NCBI RefSeq assembly: GCF_036429475.1
Contig: NZ_CP144125.1
Coordinates: 2,356,001 to 2,420,000 of the forward strand
From: Halalkalicoccus sp. CGA53
GTDB taxonomy: Archaea; Halobacteriota; Halobacteria; Halobacteriales; Halalkalicoccaceae
Direction: 5' to 3'
Length of the DNA: 64,000 nt
Notes under the pieces: model-generated
What the model saw: the letters and a program-made list of their open reading frames with translations, nothing else
Databases searched by the model: none
What the model was told of the DNA's origin: nothing
Shown here: positions 42,879 to 51,048 of the stretch, one piece after another
How the letters are laid out: every line of letters begins with the position of its first letter
How positions within the stretch are numbered: the first letter of the stretch is position 1
Position numbers and translations under genes: made by a program

Positions 42879-45227
42879 TTAAAGGCCTCGCTCCGAAAAG
42901 CGCTCGAGCCCCAGCGAGAGCATGTCCGGGCTCACCGGCTGGAACTCCTCGCGTTCGCCCTCCGGGAGGTAGCCCCGGACGCTGTCCCACGAGTCGCGGG
43001 CGTAGCGCTCGTCGAGGAACACCCGGACGCCGACCTCCTCTTCGCCTCTGATCACCCGTCCGACCGCCTGTCGTGCCTTCCGCACCGCGGGAACGGTGAG
43101 CGCGTACTCGAAGCCGTTGCCGAAGACGCGGTCGTAGGCAGCCCGCACCGCACGGGTTCTGGGGCTCGCCGTGTTCACGATCGGCACCCCGCAGACCGCG
43201 GCCGCAGAGAGCCGATCACCCCGGTAGTCGACGCCCTCGGTGAGCGTTCCTCGGAGACTCGTGACGAGCACCTTCCCCTCCCCCGCGAAGAACTCTCGTT
43301 TGAGTCCCTCGGTTGTGTCGTCGCCCGAGGACTCGTCGAGGAGGACGGTCTTCTCGACCCGTGCACCGAGCGCTCCGGCGGCCCACTCCGCCTCGGCGTA
43401 GTTCGGCATTCCTATCAGTGTATTGCCGGGGAGTGAACAGACCTCCGAGAGCAGGTCGGCGTAGTGCCGCCGGACGTCGTTCGCCTCCCCGACCGGCCCC
43501 CGGTTCCCGTAGGTGAACTTCGGGGCGGCCACCGCGAAGCTCTCTCGGTTCTCCTCGGGGAAGGCGAGCGGGTAGACACGCTCCTCGACCGGTCGGCCGC
43601 CCTCGCGCAGGTCGTCGAGACCCGTCACCCGCCGGAAGACCGAGAACGGTTCGAGCGTCGCGCTCATCAGGATGCCGCCGCCGAACTCTGCGAGGCGCTC
43701 GGCGATCGCGTCGCCGGGGACACAGTTGTGCAGCGCGAGGCGTGCCGAGTAGGGCCGTCGCCAGGAGTCAGCCGGTTCGAGTTCGTTCCAGGTCCGATCG
43801 AGTTCGATCTCCCGGAAGTAGCGCTCGTGGTCGGCACGGTACCACTCGCCGAGCACCCGACCGACGAGCGGTGCCGCCCGCGTCCGCTCCTCGTCGTCGG
43901 CCTCGTTCAGCACCCGTTCGACGACCGCACCGACCGCGTGCGAGCGTACCCAGACGCCCCCGCCGTAGCCCTCGCGCTCGGCCCACTCGCTGATCCCGTC
44001 CGGTTCGGGCACCTCCGGCTCGCGCAACGGGATCTCCTCGTCGGGGAGTGAGGTGGGGTCGGAGCGCCAGGCCGGGTGCTCGTGGTCGAGGTGTTCTCGC
44101 ACTCTGCGGTCGATCTCACCGCGCAGGTCGCGAACGAACCCGCGGGTCCGTTCGAGTTCGGCGAGCGTGACCTCCCCCTCCGCGAGCTCGGCTCTCACGA
44201 GTTCGGCGTCAGTCGTCTCGCTTCCCTCATCGTCGAACTTGAGCGGCTGGATCACCCGCGTGAGCTCGCTCTCGGCGTCCCTGAGCGTCGTGTCGCCCAC
44301 CCCGTCGCTGACCAGCTCTCGAACCCGCGGTTCGAGCATGTGCGCCTCGTCGCAGACGAGGAAGGTCGACTCGTCGAGCAGCCCCCCGGTGAACGCCGCG
44401 AGCGTCGTCGGGTCGAAGGCGTGGTAGTAGTTGCCGACGACGACCTCGACCTCCGAGAGCAGCGCACCCATCATCGAGTGCGGGCAGGTGCCGTGTGAGA
44501 CCGAGAGCCCGACGAGCTCGTCCGGGTCGATCATTCCCACCTCGGTGAGATCGAACGGCACCGCCTCGACCCGCTCGCCGTCGTCGGGAAGCGCGTCGAG
44601 GTACTCGGCGTAGAACGGACAGAAAGCGACGTCGTCGTACTCCGGCAGGTGCGTCGGGTAGGGTGCGGGCTCGCCCGCCGTCTCCAGGTAGTCCACGCCC
44701 CCGCTCGCTCCCGAGTCCGCGAGCCCCACCTGCTGGCTTCGCGCCTCCGTGGCGAGCGTCGCGGCCGTCGTCGGCCCGCCGTTTCCCGAGAGGTCGCGGG
44801 TCCGGTCCCGGAGCGTCTCGCAGCGGTCGTAGACGTTTTTCCTACTGATCCCGGCCTCGCGCTCGCGGCTGTACGGACAGACGTCGGCCTTCCCGACGAG
44901 CGTGAGTCCAGAAACGGGCGTCCAGTCCTCGGGGAGCCCCGCGTTGATCGTCCGGACGTCCTCCTCGAACTGTCTGAGCTGCTGTTTCACGCTCGTCAGC
45001 ACGAGCACCCGCTCGTACTCCGTACCGGGATCCCGGACGAGCGAGAGCCCCGCGGTGAGCGCGAGCATCGTCTTGCCCGTCCCGCAGGCGCCCTCGATCA
45101 CCGTGTATCCGTGTTCCTGCCCCACCCCGATCGCCGTCTCGATCCCCTCCGTCTGGCTGTCGTAGGGCTCGTCGTGTCCGAAGATCTCCCGCCAGGTCAC
45201 ACTCACTCCTCCCGGGTCGCGCTGCAT
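42879..45227 (-). CDS. XPD/Rad3-like ATP-dependent DNA helicase
   Basis: The 782-residue superfamily-2 helicase has Walker A G-A-C-G-T-G-K-T at 46-53, the DEAH box in LVCDEAHML, the SATLEPF motif III, and motif VI QAVGRVIRGEEEVG. Cys residues in DVCPYSRE, YDRCETL and VAFCPFYAEYLD fit the XPD iron-sulphur cluster, with a further one in GTCPHS. This type unwinds DNA 5' to 3' in repair. An internal start (V-S-V-T-W-R-E-I-F-G-H) is possible, but the ATG at 45227 is in good context. Confidence 0.88.
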   Translation of the reverse strand: MQRDPGGVSVTWREIFGHDEPYDSQTEGIETAIGVGQEHGYTVIEGACGTGKTMLALTAGLSLVRDPGTEYERVLVLTSVKQQLRQFEEDVRTINAGLPEDWTPVSGLTLVGKADVCPYSREREAGISRKNVYDRCETLRDRTRDLSGNGGPTTAATLATEARSQQVGLADSGASGGVDYLETAGEPAPYPTHLPEYDDVAFCPFYAEYLDALPDDGERVEAVPFDLTEVGMIDPDELVGLSVSHGTCPHSMMGALLSEVEVVVGNYYHAFDPTTLAAFTGGLLDESTFLVCDEAHMLEPRVRELVSDGVGDTTLRDAESELTRVIQPLKFDDEGSETTDAELVRAELAEGEVTLAELERTRGFVRDLRGEIDRRVREHLDHEHPAWRSDPTSLPDEEIPLREPEVPEPDGISEWAEREGYGGGVWVRSHAVGAVVERVLNEADDEERTRAAPLVGRVLGEWYRADHERYFREIELDRTWNELEPADSWRRPYSARLALHNCVPGDAIAERLAEFGGGILMSATLEPFSVFRRVTGLDDLREGGRPVEERVYPLAFPEENRESFAVAAPKFTYGNRGPVGEANDVRRHYADLLSEVCSLPGNTLIGMPNYAEAEWAAGALGARVEKTVLLDESSGDDTTEGLKREFFAGEGKVLVTSLRGTLTEGVDYRGDRLSAAAVCGVPIVNTASPRTRAVRAAYDRVFGNGFEYALTVPAVRKARQAVGRVIRGEEEVGVRVFLDERYARDSWDSVRGYLPEGEREEFQPVSPDMLSLGLERFSERGL

Positions 45228-45281
45228 AGGGCTGTCGTGTCTGGATCGCTCTCCGATAAGAACCCCTGGTCCCGAGCGCGC

Positions 45282-45596
45282 CTACCGGAGCCGCACCGCG
45301 GTGCCGTAGGCGAGGATCTCCGATCCTCCTTCGGCGATCTGTGAGGTCTCGTAGCGGATATTCACTACCGCGTCCGCGCCCATCTCATCGGCCTCCGCCG
45401 CCATTCTCGAGAGCGCCTCGGTTCGTGCCTCGCTCAACAGGTCGGTGTACGCCTTCAGCTCCCCACCGGTGATGTTCCTGATCCCCTGTGTGAAGTCGCG
45501 AAAGGCGTTCTTCGCTCGCACCGTGTTGCCCGTCACCGGGCCCAAACTCTCGGTGATCTCTCGTCCCGGAACGCTTTCGGTCGTCGTCAGCTCCAT
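45282..45596 (-). CDS. YbjQ/UPF0145 family protein
   Basis: The 104-residue protein has the UPF0145 pattern: TTESVPGREITESLGPVTGNTVRAK at the start and GADAVVNIRYETSQI in the second half, ending with a beta strand. The family forms pentameric or oligomeric soluble proteins of unknown function. A TATA-like GATTTGTATC lies 25 bp upstream of the ATG at 45596, supporting a leaderless transcript. Confidence 0.85.
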   Translation of the reverse strand: MELTTTESVPGREITESLGPVTGNTVRAKNAFRDFTQGIRNITGGELKAYTDLLSEARTEALSRMAAEADEMGADAVVNIRYETSQIAEGGSEILAYGTAVRLR

Positions 45597-45675
45597 ACTG
45601 ACGGTTCTAGACACCTGATACAAATCGCCTTCGGCCGGGCGCGAGTGGTTTGTCGATCGCGGTCGATAGTGGTGT

Positions 45676-46068
45676 ATGGAGCTCCTCTGGACCGCGGACG
45701 GCCGGCGACTGCTCGTCTCCAGGACCGTCGACGCCCCGGCGGAGGTCGCCTGGAAACTGCTGGTCGACACCCACCGGTGGCCCGAGTGGGGACCCTCGGT
45801 GACGGACGTGGAGTGTTCTCGTCGATTCATCCGGGAGGGGTCGACCGGTCGTGTTCAGGTCGCCGGGACCATCTGGGTCCCCTTCGAGATCACCTCCTGT
45901 CGGGACCTGCGCTGGACCTGGCGCGTCGCGCAGATCCCTGCGACCGGCCACCGCGTCGAGCCGTACAACGGGAGCTGTCGCGTGGGGTTCGAACTGCCGC
46001 TGTGGGGCGTGGGGTACGTGCCCGTGTGTGAGCGGGCGCTGGATCGGATCGAGGAGATGGTGGGGTGA
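45676..46068 (+). CDS. SRPBCC family protein
   Basis: The 130-residue protein has the polyketide cyclase/START-like fold. Family sequence is VSRTVDAPAEVAWKLLVDTHRWPEWGPSVTDVE near residue 15, followed by FEITSCRDLRWTWRVAQIPATGHRVEP. It has a hydrophobic ligand-binding cavity; the ligand is unknown. It is divergent from the YbjQ-like gene with 79 bp between. A repeat element (copy D) lies 51 bp downstream. Confidence 0.8.
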   Translation: MELLWTADGRRLLVSRTVDAPAEVAWKLLVDTHRWPEWGPSVTDVECSRRFIREGSTGRVQVAGTIWVPFEITSCRDLRWTWRVAQIPATGHRVEPYNGSCRVGFELPLWGVGYVPVCERALDRIEEMVG

Positions 46069-46119
46069 AATTCGACCCCGGACACCGGCTTTTCCGAACT
46101 CCGAGGGATCGACCTCGGT

Positions 46120-46203
46120 TCGTACGAACTGCTGTCCCTGTGTAGCCCTCGGGTCGAGAGGTGGGTACCAGGCTGAACGGTGGACGTTCAGCAGTCCGTA
46201 TCA
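46120..46203 (-). repeat. 85-bp terminal-inverted-repeat element, copy D
   Basis: On the minus strand it starts TGATACGGACTGCTGAA at the VOC gene's stop codon (TGA, 46201-46203) and ends ACAGCAGTTCGTACGA. It is 84 bp long. Its distal end is the most diverged of the four copies. An internal TGGTACCC matches copy B. With copy B it brackets the HxlR/DoxX/VOC module in inverted orientation. Confidence 0.7.
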
Positions 46204-46812
46204 GATCCCGGCGCCGGTCGGTGCGTCGGGCAGTTCGTGGGGGTCGACCTCGAGGCCGAGTTCCTCCAGTGCGGCCTCGACGTGCTCGTCGTCGACGTAG
46301 CGTGCACCGGCCTCGACGCGCGTCTTCTGGGCGAGCGCGAGCACCTCGCCGCGGCGGTCGTCGGGAATGTCGTACTTGTCGGTCGCAAGTTCGATCACGA
46401 GACCGTTGTGATCGCTGGTGTACAGCGAGTGAAACGCCCCGCGGTCGAACTCGTTGTAGCGGTAGCCCGCCTCGTCCAGGCGCTCTTTCGTGGAGATGAA
46501 CTCCTCAGGGGGGATCGAGAACGCGAGGTGGTGGACCGCACCGACGCCCGGACGCTGTGGCCCCTGGTGGGAGGGCCTGTCCTCGGTGACGAAAAAGGTC
46601 AACATCCGGCCGTCGCCGGTGTCGAAGAAGAGGTGGGTCACCTCCGGCTGGTCGAGGTTCGGCTGTCGCAGCACGAGCGGCATGCCGAGGACGTCCCGGT
46701 AGTACTCGATCGTGTCCTCGACGTTGCTGCCGATCAGCGTGATGTGGTCGGTGCCGGTTACTCGGATGACGCTCTCGGGCAGCTCCGCGGTGACTGGGAT
46801 GTCGTCTGTCAT
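46201..46812 (-). CDS. VOC family ring-cleavage dioxygenase-like protein
   Basis: The 203-residue protein has one and a half VOC units: VTGTDHITLIGSNVEDTIEYYRDVLGMPLV (with the first His ligand), VGAVHHLAFSI (second His), and an HNGLVIELA strand supplying Glu. This arrangement is typical of extradiol dioxygenases of the CatE/MhqO type. A C-terminal extension of about 45 residues is helical. The gene lies 42 bp downstream of DoxX on the same strand, with an HxlR regulator divergent. I infer a role in detoxifying quinones or catechols. Confidence 0.8.
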   Translation of the reverse strand: MTDDIPVTAELPESVIRVTGTDHITLIGSNVEDTIEYYRDVLGMPLVLRQPNLDQPEVTHLFFDTGDGRMLTFFVTEDRPSHQGPQRPGVGAVHHLAFSIPPEEFISTKERLDEAGYRYNEFDRGAFHSLYTSDHNGLVIELATDKYDIPDDRRGEVLALAQKTRVEAGARYVDDEHVEAALEELGLEVDPHELPDAPTGAGI

Positions 46813-46854
46813 GTGGATTGGGTTCGTGATCGTGGGGTCGGTTCGCTCGCGAAC

Positions 46855-47259
46855 TCACGCGAGGAGTGCGTACGGCCAGGAGAGGCTCGCCAGGAGCATA
46901 AACGCCAGCGCACCGGCGAGCAACCCCACGTTCTTCAGGAACGCGGTCATCTCAGACTGCCGCTGCTCTTCGGGTGCCGCCCAAAAGTCGTGCATCGTGG
47001 GCGTCGCGACGAGCAGGAACAGGACGATCGCGCCCGCACCGAGCAGCGGGAGGACGCCCAGGGCGATCGCCAGCCCGCCGAAGAGCAGCATTCCGCCCGA
47101 GAGCACGACCGCGAGCCTCGGTGCCGGAAGCCCCTTCGCCTCGGCGTAGCCGGCCATCGACTCCCCGTCGAGGAAGTGATTCAGTCCTGTGAACGCGAGC
47201 ACGCCGCCGAAGGCGACCCGCGCGACGAGGAGCAACCCTCCCTCGATCCCGCTCAGCAT
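46855..47259 (-). CDS. DoxX family membrane protein
   Basis: The 134-residue protein has four membrane helices and the DoxX/DoxD pattern: LLLVARVAFGGVLAFTGLNHFLDGESMAGYAEAKGLPAPRLAVVLSG (with the R near the start and the N-H-F), followed by MHDFWAA and KNVGLLAGALAFMLL. In Bacillus, CatD, a DoxX protein, is encoded with CatE under a DUF24/HxlR repressor (YodB), as in this arrangement. DoxX may supply electron transfer or quinone reduction at the membrane. It is transcribed away from the HxlR gene. Confidence 0.88.
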   Translation of the reverse strand: MLSGIEGGLLLVARVAFGGVLAFTGLNHFLDGESMAGYAEAKGLPAPRLAVVLSGGMLLFGGLAIALGVLPLLGAGAIVLFLLVATPTMHDFWAAPEEQRQSEMTAFLKNVGLLAGALAFMLLASLSWPYALLA

Positions 47260-47300
47260 CTCGCTCCCCGGTTCGCCGTCCGCAGTTTCAGTATCATCAC

Positions 47301-47361
47301 GTTACCTGGTACGCAACGGAACCTATATATCGCTTCCATAACAAAGGCGTCAGCAGGTAAC
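47301..47361. promoter_or_regulatory. Divergent operator: inverted GTTACCTG/CAGGTAAC around a shared TATA box
   Basis: GTTACCTG (47301-47308) and CAGGTAAC (47354-47361) are perfect inverted repeats 45 bp apart. The second overlaps the expected transcription start of the HxlR gene. Between them, CTATATAT (about 47323-47330) can serve as a TATA box; read on either strand it is AT-rich and palindromic. A two-site operator that lets the HxlR protein repress itself and the DoxX/VOC operon is the simplest reading. Confidence 0.55.
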
Positions 47362-47365
47362 ACCG

Positions 47366-47683
47366 ATGTCATCGCACGCGGAGGAGGAAGGCGAGTTCTG
47401 TCCGGTGATCGACTCCGTCGAGCAGATCGGCTCGCAGTGGCGACTGATCGTGCTCCACGACCTCCAGGACGGCGAGAAGCGGTTCAACGAGCTCAAACGG
47501 TCGACCGGCGCGAGTTCGCGCACGCTCTCGCGCGTGCTGGAGGACCTCCAGGAGACGGGCTTCGTCGAGCGTCGCGTCGAGACCGACTCGCCGATCGCGA
47601 CCTACTACGAGCTCACCGAGAAGGGCTTCTCGCTCTGTCCGGTCTTCGACGAGATCGTCGCCTGGGCCGACGAGTGGCTCTGA
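47366..47683 (+). CDS. HxlR-type (DUF24) transcriptional regulator with two cysteines
   Basis: The 105-residue protein has the winged helix of the HxlR/MarR-like DUF24 family: CPVIDSVEQIGSQWRLIVLHDLQDGEKRFNELKRSTGASSRTLSRVLEDLQETGFVERRV. Cys12 sits at the position of the conserved redox Cys of Bacillus YodB/HypR; a second, Cys91 (F-S-L-C-P), is near the C-terminus as in YodB. I infer a thiol-based sensor of quinones or electrophiles. It is divergent from DoxX/VOC. Its TGA stop is the first codon of repeat copy B. Confidence 0.83.
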   Translation: MSSHAEEEGEFCPVIDSVEQIGSQWRLIVLHDLQDGEKRFNELKRSTGASSRTLSRVLEDLQETGFVERRVETDSPIATYYELTEKGFSLCPVFDEIVAWADEWL

Positions 47684-47767
47684 TACGGACTGCCCTCCGT
47701 CCGTACCGGTGGGACCGGTACCCGTCGTTCGGTCCCAGCGGTAAAGAAGTCACAGCAGTCCGTTTGA
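47681..47767 (+). repeat. 85-bp terminal-inverted-repeat element, copy B
   Basis: It starts TGATACGGACTGC at the TGA stop codon of the HxlR gene and ends ACAGCAGTCCGTTTGA, 10 bp before the GTG of the DUF429 gene. Length 87 bp. The interior contains CCGTACCGG and GGTACCC palindromic motifs shared with copies C and D. Confidence 0.72.
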
Positions 47768-47777
47768 GCGGCCGATC

Positions 47778-48482
47778 GTGAGCCTGATCGTCGGCGTCGA
47801 CGGCGCGCCGGGCGGCTGGCTTGTGGTCGGAATCCGGGGCGGTGAGTGGGTGTGCCGGCTCTTCGAGTCGTTCGAGGCGCTCTGGAGCGAGTACGGGGCT
47901 GCGGAGCTGATACTCGTCGACGTCCCGATCGGGCTGCCCGAGGACGCCCCACGGGACTGCGATCGGGCCGCGAGGGACCGCCTCGGCGCTCGTGGGTCCT
48001 CGGTCTTCCCCGTGCCGACGCGGGCGGCGCTCGCCTGCGAGGATCGCGAGGCCGCCAGCGTCGTGAACGAGCGGCTGGTCGGAAACCGGATCTCGATCCA
48101 GAGCTGGGCGCTCGCGCCGCGCATTCGCGAGGTCGATCGGCTGCTCCGTTCGGAGCCACGCGCACGGGGGACGGTCGCCGAGGCCCACCCGGAGCTCTGT
48201 TTCGCGGGGCTGAACGGGGGTGAACCCATGGCGCACTCGAAACAGGACCCGGGCGGTCTCGACGAACGGCTCGCGGTGCTCTCCTCACGGTTCGAGGGGA
48301 GCGAGGCGATCTACGACCACGTGCTCGACCGCTTTCTGAGGAAGGAGGTGAGCAGGGACGACGCGCTCGACGCCCTCGCCCTGGCCGTCTCGGGAGCCAC
48401 GGGCGACCTCGCGTCGGTCCCCGAAATCCCGCCGACCGACGCCCACGGCCTGCCGATGCGGATCGTCTACCCCGATCCGTGA
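47778..48482 (+). CDS. DUF429 family protein
   Basis: The 234-residue protein has the DUF429 (actin/RNase-H-like) signatures: a first strand IVGVDGAPGGWLV, VDVPIGLPE, CDRAARDRLG and a C-terminal DALDALALAVSG with a conserved Asp. Some relatives are predicted nucleases or nucleic-acid-binding proteins; function is unproven. The start is GTG at 47778, ten bases after repeat copy B, and the first beta strand begins within five residues, so a later start is unlikely. Confidence 0.8.
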   Translation: MSLIVGVDGAPGGWLVVGIRGGEWVCRLFESFEALWSEYGAAELILVDVPIGLPEDAPRDCDRAARDRLGARGSSVFPVPTRAALACEDREAASVVNERLVGNRISIQSWALAPRIREVDRLLRSEPRARGTVAEAHPELCFAGLNGGEPMAHSKQDPGGLDERLAVLSSRFEGSEAIYDHVLDRFLRKEVSRDDALDALALAVSGATGDLASVPEIPPTDAHGLPMRIVYPDP

Positions 48483-48592
48483 GGATCACCACCGTCGATC
48501 CGACCTGCGAGGGTGCTCCATCGGCGGAGAGGCACGAAGGAAACGCCGACCCTCCTCTGAGAAACGATAGAACCTGGCAAGAAGACCACTTC

Positions 48593-48607
48593 CCGTTCGG
48601 GGAACGG
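48593..48607 (-). terminator. Stem-loop after the tyrosyl-tRNA synthetase gene
   Basis: CCGTTC and GAACGG form a 6-bp stem with a GGG loop, one base after the TyrRS stop codon on the minus strand. It lies between convergent genes. The remaining 110 bp before the DUF429 gene end shows no gene. Confidence 0.4.
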
Positions 48608-48608
48608 T

Positions 48609-49637
48609 TCAGTACTCGTCCGGGTAGGCCTCGGCGAGCAGCTCCGAGCCCGCAAACCGCTCTCTGATCGGCGCGAGAACCTCGGCGAGGCAGTCTCCAG
48701 TCGCGCCCTTGAGATCCGCGGGGTGGAGCTCGCCGGAGACGAAGTCGGCTTCGAGCGCGTCGTATCGCTCGTAGCTGAGCTCCCCGCCGTACTCCTCCGG
48801 GCGCTCGACGACGAACGGCTCGCCTCGCTCTTCCAGGATCGGAAAGAGCAGGTACGAGAGGTACTCCAGCACGCCGTTGTCCTCCACCTCGCCCGCCGGA
48901 CAGTACGCCCCGTCGATCTTCTCTCTCACCACCGCGGGATCGTCGGTGAGCGACAGTCTCGAGGACTCGTCGCTCGCGCTCATCTTCCCGCCGGAGAGCC
49001 CCGAGAGCAGCGGCGCGAAGACGCAGACCGGTTTCCCGTGGCCGTGATCGGGCAGGACCTCGCGGGCGAGCATGTAGATCCCGCGCTGGTCGATGCCACC
49101 GTAGGCGATGTCGGCGTCGAGGGCGGCGACGTCCAGACTCTGCATCAGCGTGTAGACGAGCCCGCCGAGCGCCGGGCTGTCGGACTGACGGACGACCTCG
49201 CTGCCCGCGCGCTGGGCACGCGAGAGCGTCGTGTCGGCCATCATGCGGTAGAGCGAGAGCGTGTACTCCTCGCTCAGCTCGAACTCCGTCCCTCTCACGA
49301 ACTCGATCTGGGTGGGATCGGCACCCGCGACCTCGACCATCGCCTCGATCGCCTCGCGGTAGTAGGCAGATCGAGCGTCGAGCAGCTCGAACGGGCTCTT
49401 CTCGTCGTCGAGGTGGGCGTGGAGGTCCGCTATCAGTACCGTGACGTCGAGACCGGCCTCCAGGAAGTCCGCGAGCTTCCTGATCGTCGTGAAGTGGCCG
49501 ATGTGCATCTCACCGGTCGGGGCGTAGCCGATGTAGACGCTCGGGTCGGGCCGTCCGAGGAGCTCCCTGAGCTCGTCGTCGGTGACGACCTCCTCCGTGT
49601 TCCGGCCCACGAGACGGGCGCGCTCGTCGGTGTCCAT
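48609..49637 (-). CDS. tyrS: Tyrosyl-tRNA synthetase
   Basis: The 342-residue class I synthetase has the HIGH motif at 45-48 (GEMHIGHF), the KMSKS-equivalent in SGGKMSASDES, and the tyrosine-binding IGYAPTG and SLDVAALDADIAYGGIDQRGIYML segments. It charges tRNA-Tyr. Length and motifs fit the archaeal type, which lacks the C-terminal S4 domain of bacterial enzymes. An upstream in-frame ATG 13 codons earlier is possible; 49637 matches the usual archaeal start. Confidence 0.95.
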   Translation of the reverse strand: MDTDERARLVGRNTEEVVTDDELRELLGRPDPSVYIGYAPTGEMHIGHFTTIRKLADFLEAGLDVTVLIADLHAHLDDEKSPFELLDARSAYYREAIEAMVEVAGADPTQIEFVRGTEFELSEEYTLSLYRMMADTTLSRAQRAGSEVVRQSDSPALGGLVYTLMQSLDVAALDADIAYGGIDQRGIYMLAREVLPDHGHGKPVCVFAPLLSGLSGGKMSASDESSRLSLTDDPAVVREKIDGAYCPAGEVEDNGVLEYLSYLLFPILEERGEPFVVERPEEYGGELSYERYDALEADFVSGELHPADLKGATGDCLAEVLAPIRERFAGSELLAEAYPDEY

Positions 49638-49742
49638 GTGCCCGCGGAGTCCTGCCGCGGGGTTAAGTGGTTCCATCCGCCGTGTTCGGGTGCCCGAATC
49701 CGTTGCGCTAAGTAGCCCGGGCGGGCGTGGATACGGTAGAGA

Positions 49743-51014
49743 ATGTCGCTCGACGCGAACGACCGGTCGATCGCCGGCTTCACCATGGCCGGTCACTCGC
49801 TGGTCCACTGGTTCGAGATGTCGATCCCGATCTTCCTCGTCGTCTGGCTCTCGGAGTTCGACGTGAGCGTCGCGCTCCTGGGCATCGTCGTCGCCCTCGG
49901 CTACGCCCCGTTCGGCCTCGGCGCGCTCCCCGGCGGGATACTCGCCGACCGCTACGGGACGAAACGCCTGATCGTTCTCTGTTTGGCCGGTATGAGCGCC
50001 TCCTTCCTCCTGCTCGCGCTCGCGACGGGGATCGCGACCGTCGCGATCGGCCTCGTCTGCTGGGGGATCGCCGCGAGCGTCTACCACCCCGCGGGGCTCT
50101 CGCTGATCAGCACGGGCGTCGAGGAGCGCGGCACGGTCTTCGCCTGGCACGGTATCGCCGGCAACGTCGGCATCGCGCTCGGGCCGTTCGTCGCCGCCAC
50201 CCTGCTGGTCCTCTTCCCGTGGCAGGTCGTCGCCGCCTCGCTCGCGATCCCCGGCCTCCTCGCCGCCGCCTACGGCCTCTCCGCGGACTTCGACCCGACC
50301 GCCGCCACGAGCCCCGAGGAGGCTGCCGGCCCGGACGAGGCGCTCTCGCTGTCGGACCTGGTCTCGAACTCCCGGGCGCTGTTCGCGGGTGCGTTCGCCG
50401 TCGTCTTCCTCATCGTCACGTTCGAGGGGCTCTTCTACAGGGGGATCCTCACCTACCTCCCCGAGATCCTGCTCGACGTGCCCGCGATGGACGACCTCTC
50501 GATCGATGCCGGCTTCGAGGGGATCGAACCCTCCGACTACGTCTACGTCGACCTCCTCGTCGTCGGGATGGCCGGTCAGTACGTCGGTGGACGGGCCACC
50601 GACCGGGTCGCCGTCGAACGCGGACTGGCGGTCGTCTTCACGGTCCTCGCCACGCTCGCGGTCCTCTTCGTCCCCGTGAGCGGCATGGGGCTGCTCCCGC
50701 TGGTGGCGCTCTGTGCGCTCGTCGGCTTCTTCCTCTTCGCGATCCAGCCGTTCTACCAGGAGGCCGTCGCGGTCCACACCCCCGCCGACACCCGCGGACT
50801 CTCCTACGGCTTCACGTACCTCGGGGAGTTCGGCCTCGGCGCGGGTTCGATCGCTATCGGCGGCTTCCTCCTCGACGGTCCCGGTCTCGCCACCTTCTTC
50901 CTCGTCCTCGCCGGGTTCGCGCTGACCGGCGCCGCGCTCTCCGTGGGGCTGCTCGCGCTGCTCGACCGGTTCGACGCCCGCGCCGAGCGGGTCGGCACTG
51001 GCTCCGACGACTAG
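49743..51014 (+). CDS. Major facilitator superfamily transporter
   Basis: The 423-residue protein has twelve membrane helices with the MFS loop between helices 2 and 3 (GGILADRYGTKRLIVL) and a cytoplasmic central loop near residue 195. The N-terminal helix carries GHSLVHWFEMSIPIFLVVW, resembling the haloarchaeal MFS type annotated as multidrug or sugar transporters. Substrate unknown. It is divergent from the TyrRS gene with 105 bp between. The cysteine-rich frameshifted gene starts 34 bp downstream. Confidence 0.88.
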   Translation: MSLDANDRSIAGFTMAGHSLVHWFEMSIPIFLVVWLSEFDVSVALLGIVVALGYAPFGLGALPGGILADRYGTKRLIVLCLAGMSASFLLLALATGIATVAIGLVCWGIAASVYHPAGLSLISTGVEERGTVFAWHGIAGNVGIALGPFVAATLLVLFPWQVVAASLAIPGLLAAAYGLSADFDPTAATSPEEAAGPDEALSLSDLVSNSRALFAGAFAVVFLIVTFEGLFYRGILTYLPEILLDVPAMDDLSIDAGFEGIEPSDYVYVDLLVVGMAGQYVGGRATDRVAVERGLAVVFTVLATLAVLFVPVSGMGLLPLVALCALVGFFLFAIQPFYQEAVAVHTPADTRGLSYGFTYLGEFGLGAGSIAIGGFLLDGPGLATFFLVLAGFALTGAALSVGLLALLDRFDARAERVGTGSDD

Positions 51015-51048
51015 CGAGAGATTTTCCCTCGCGATCCCAGCTATCGGT

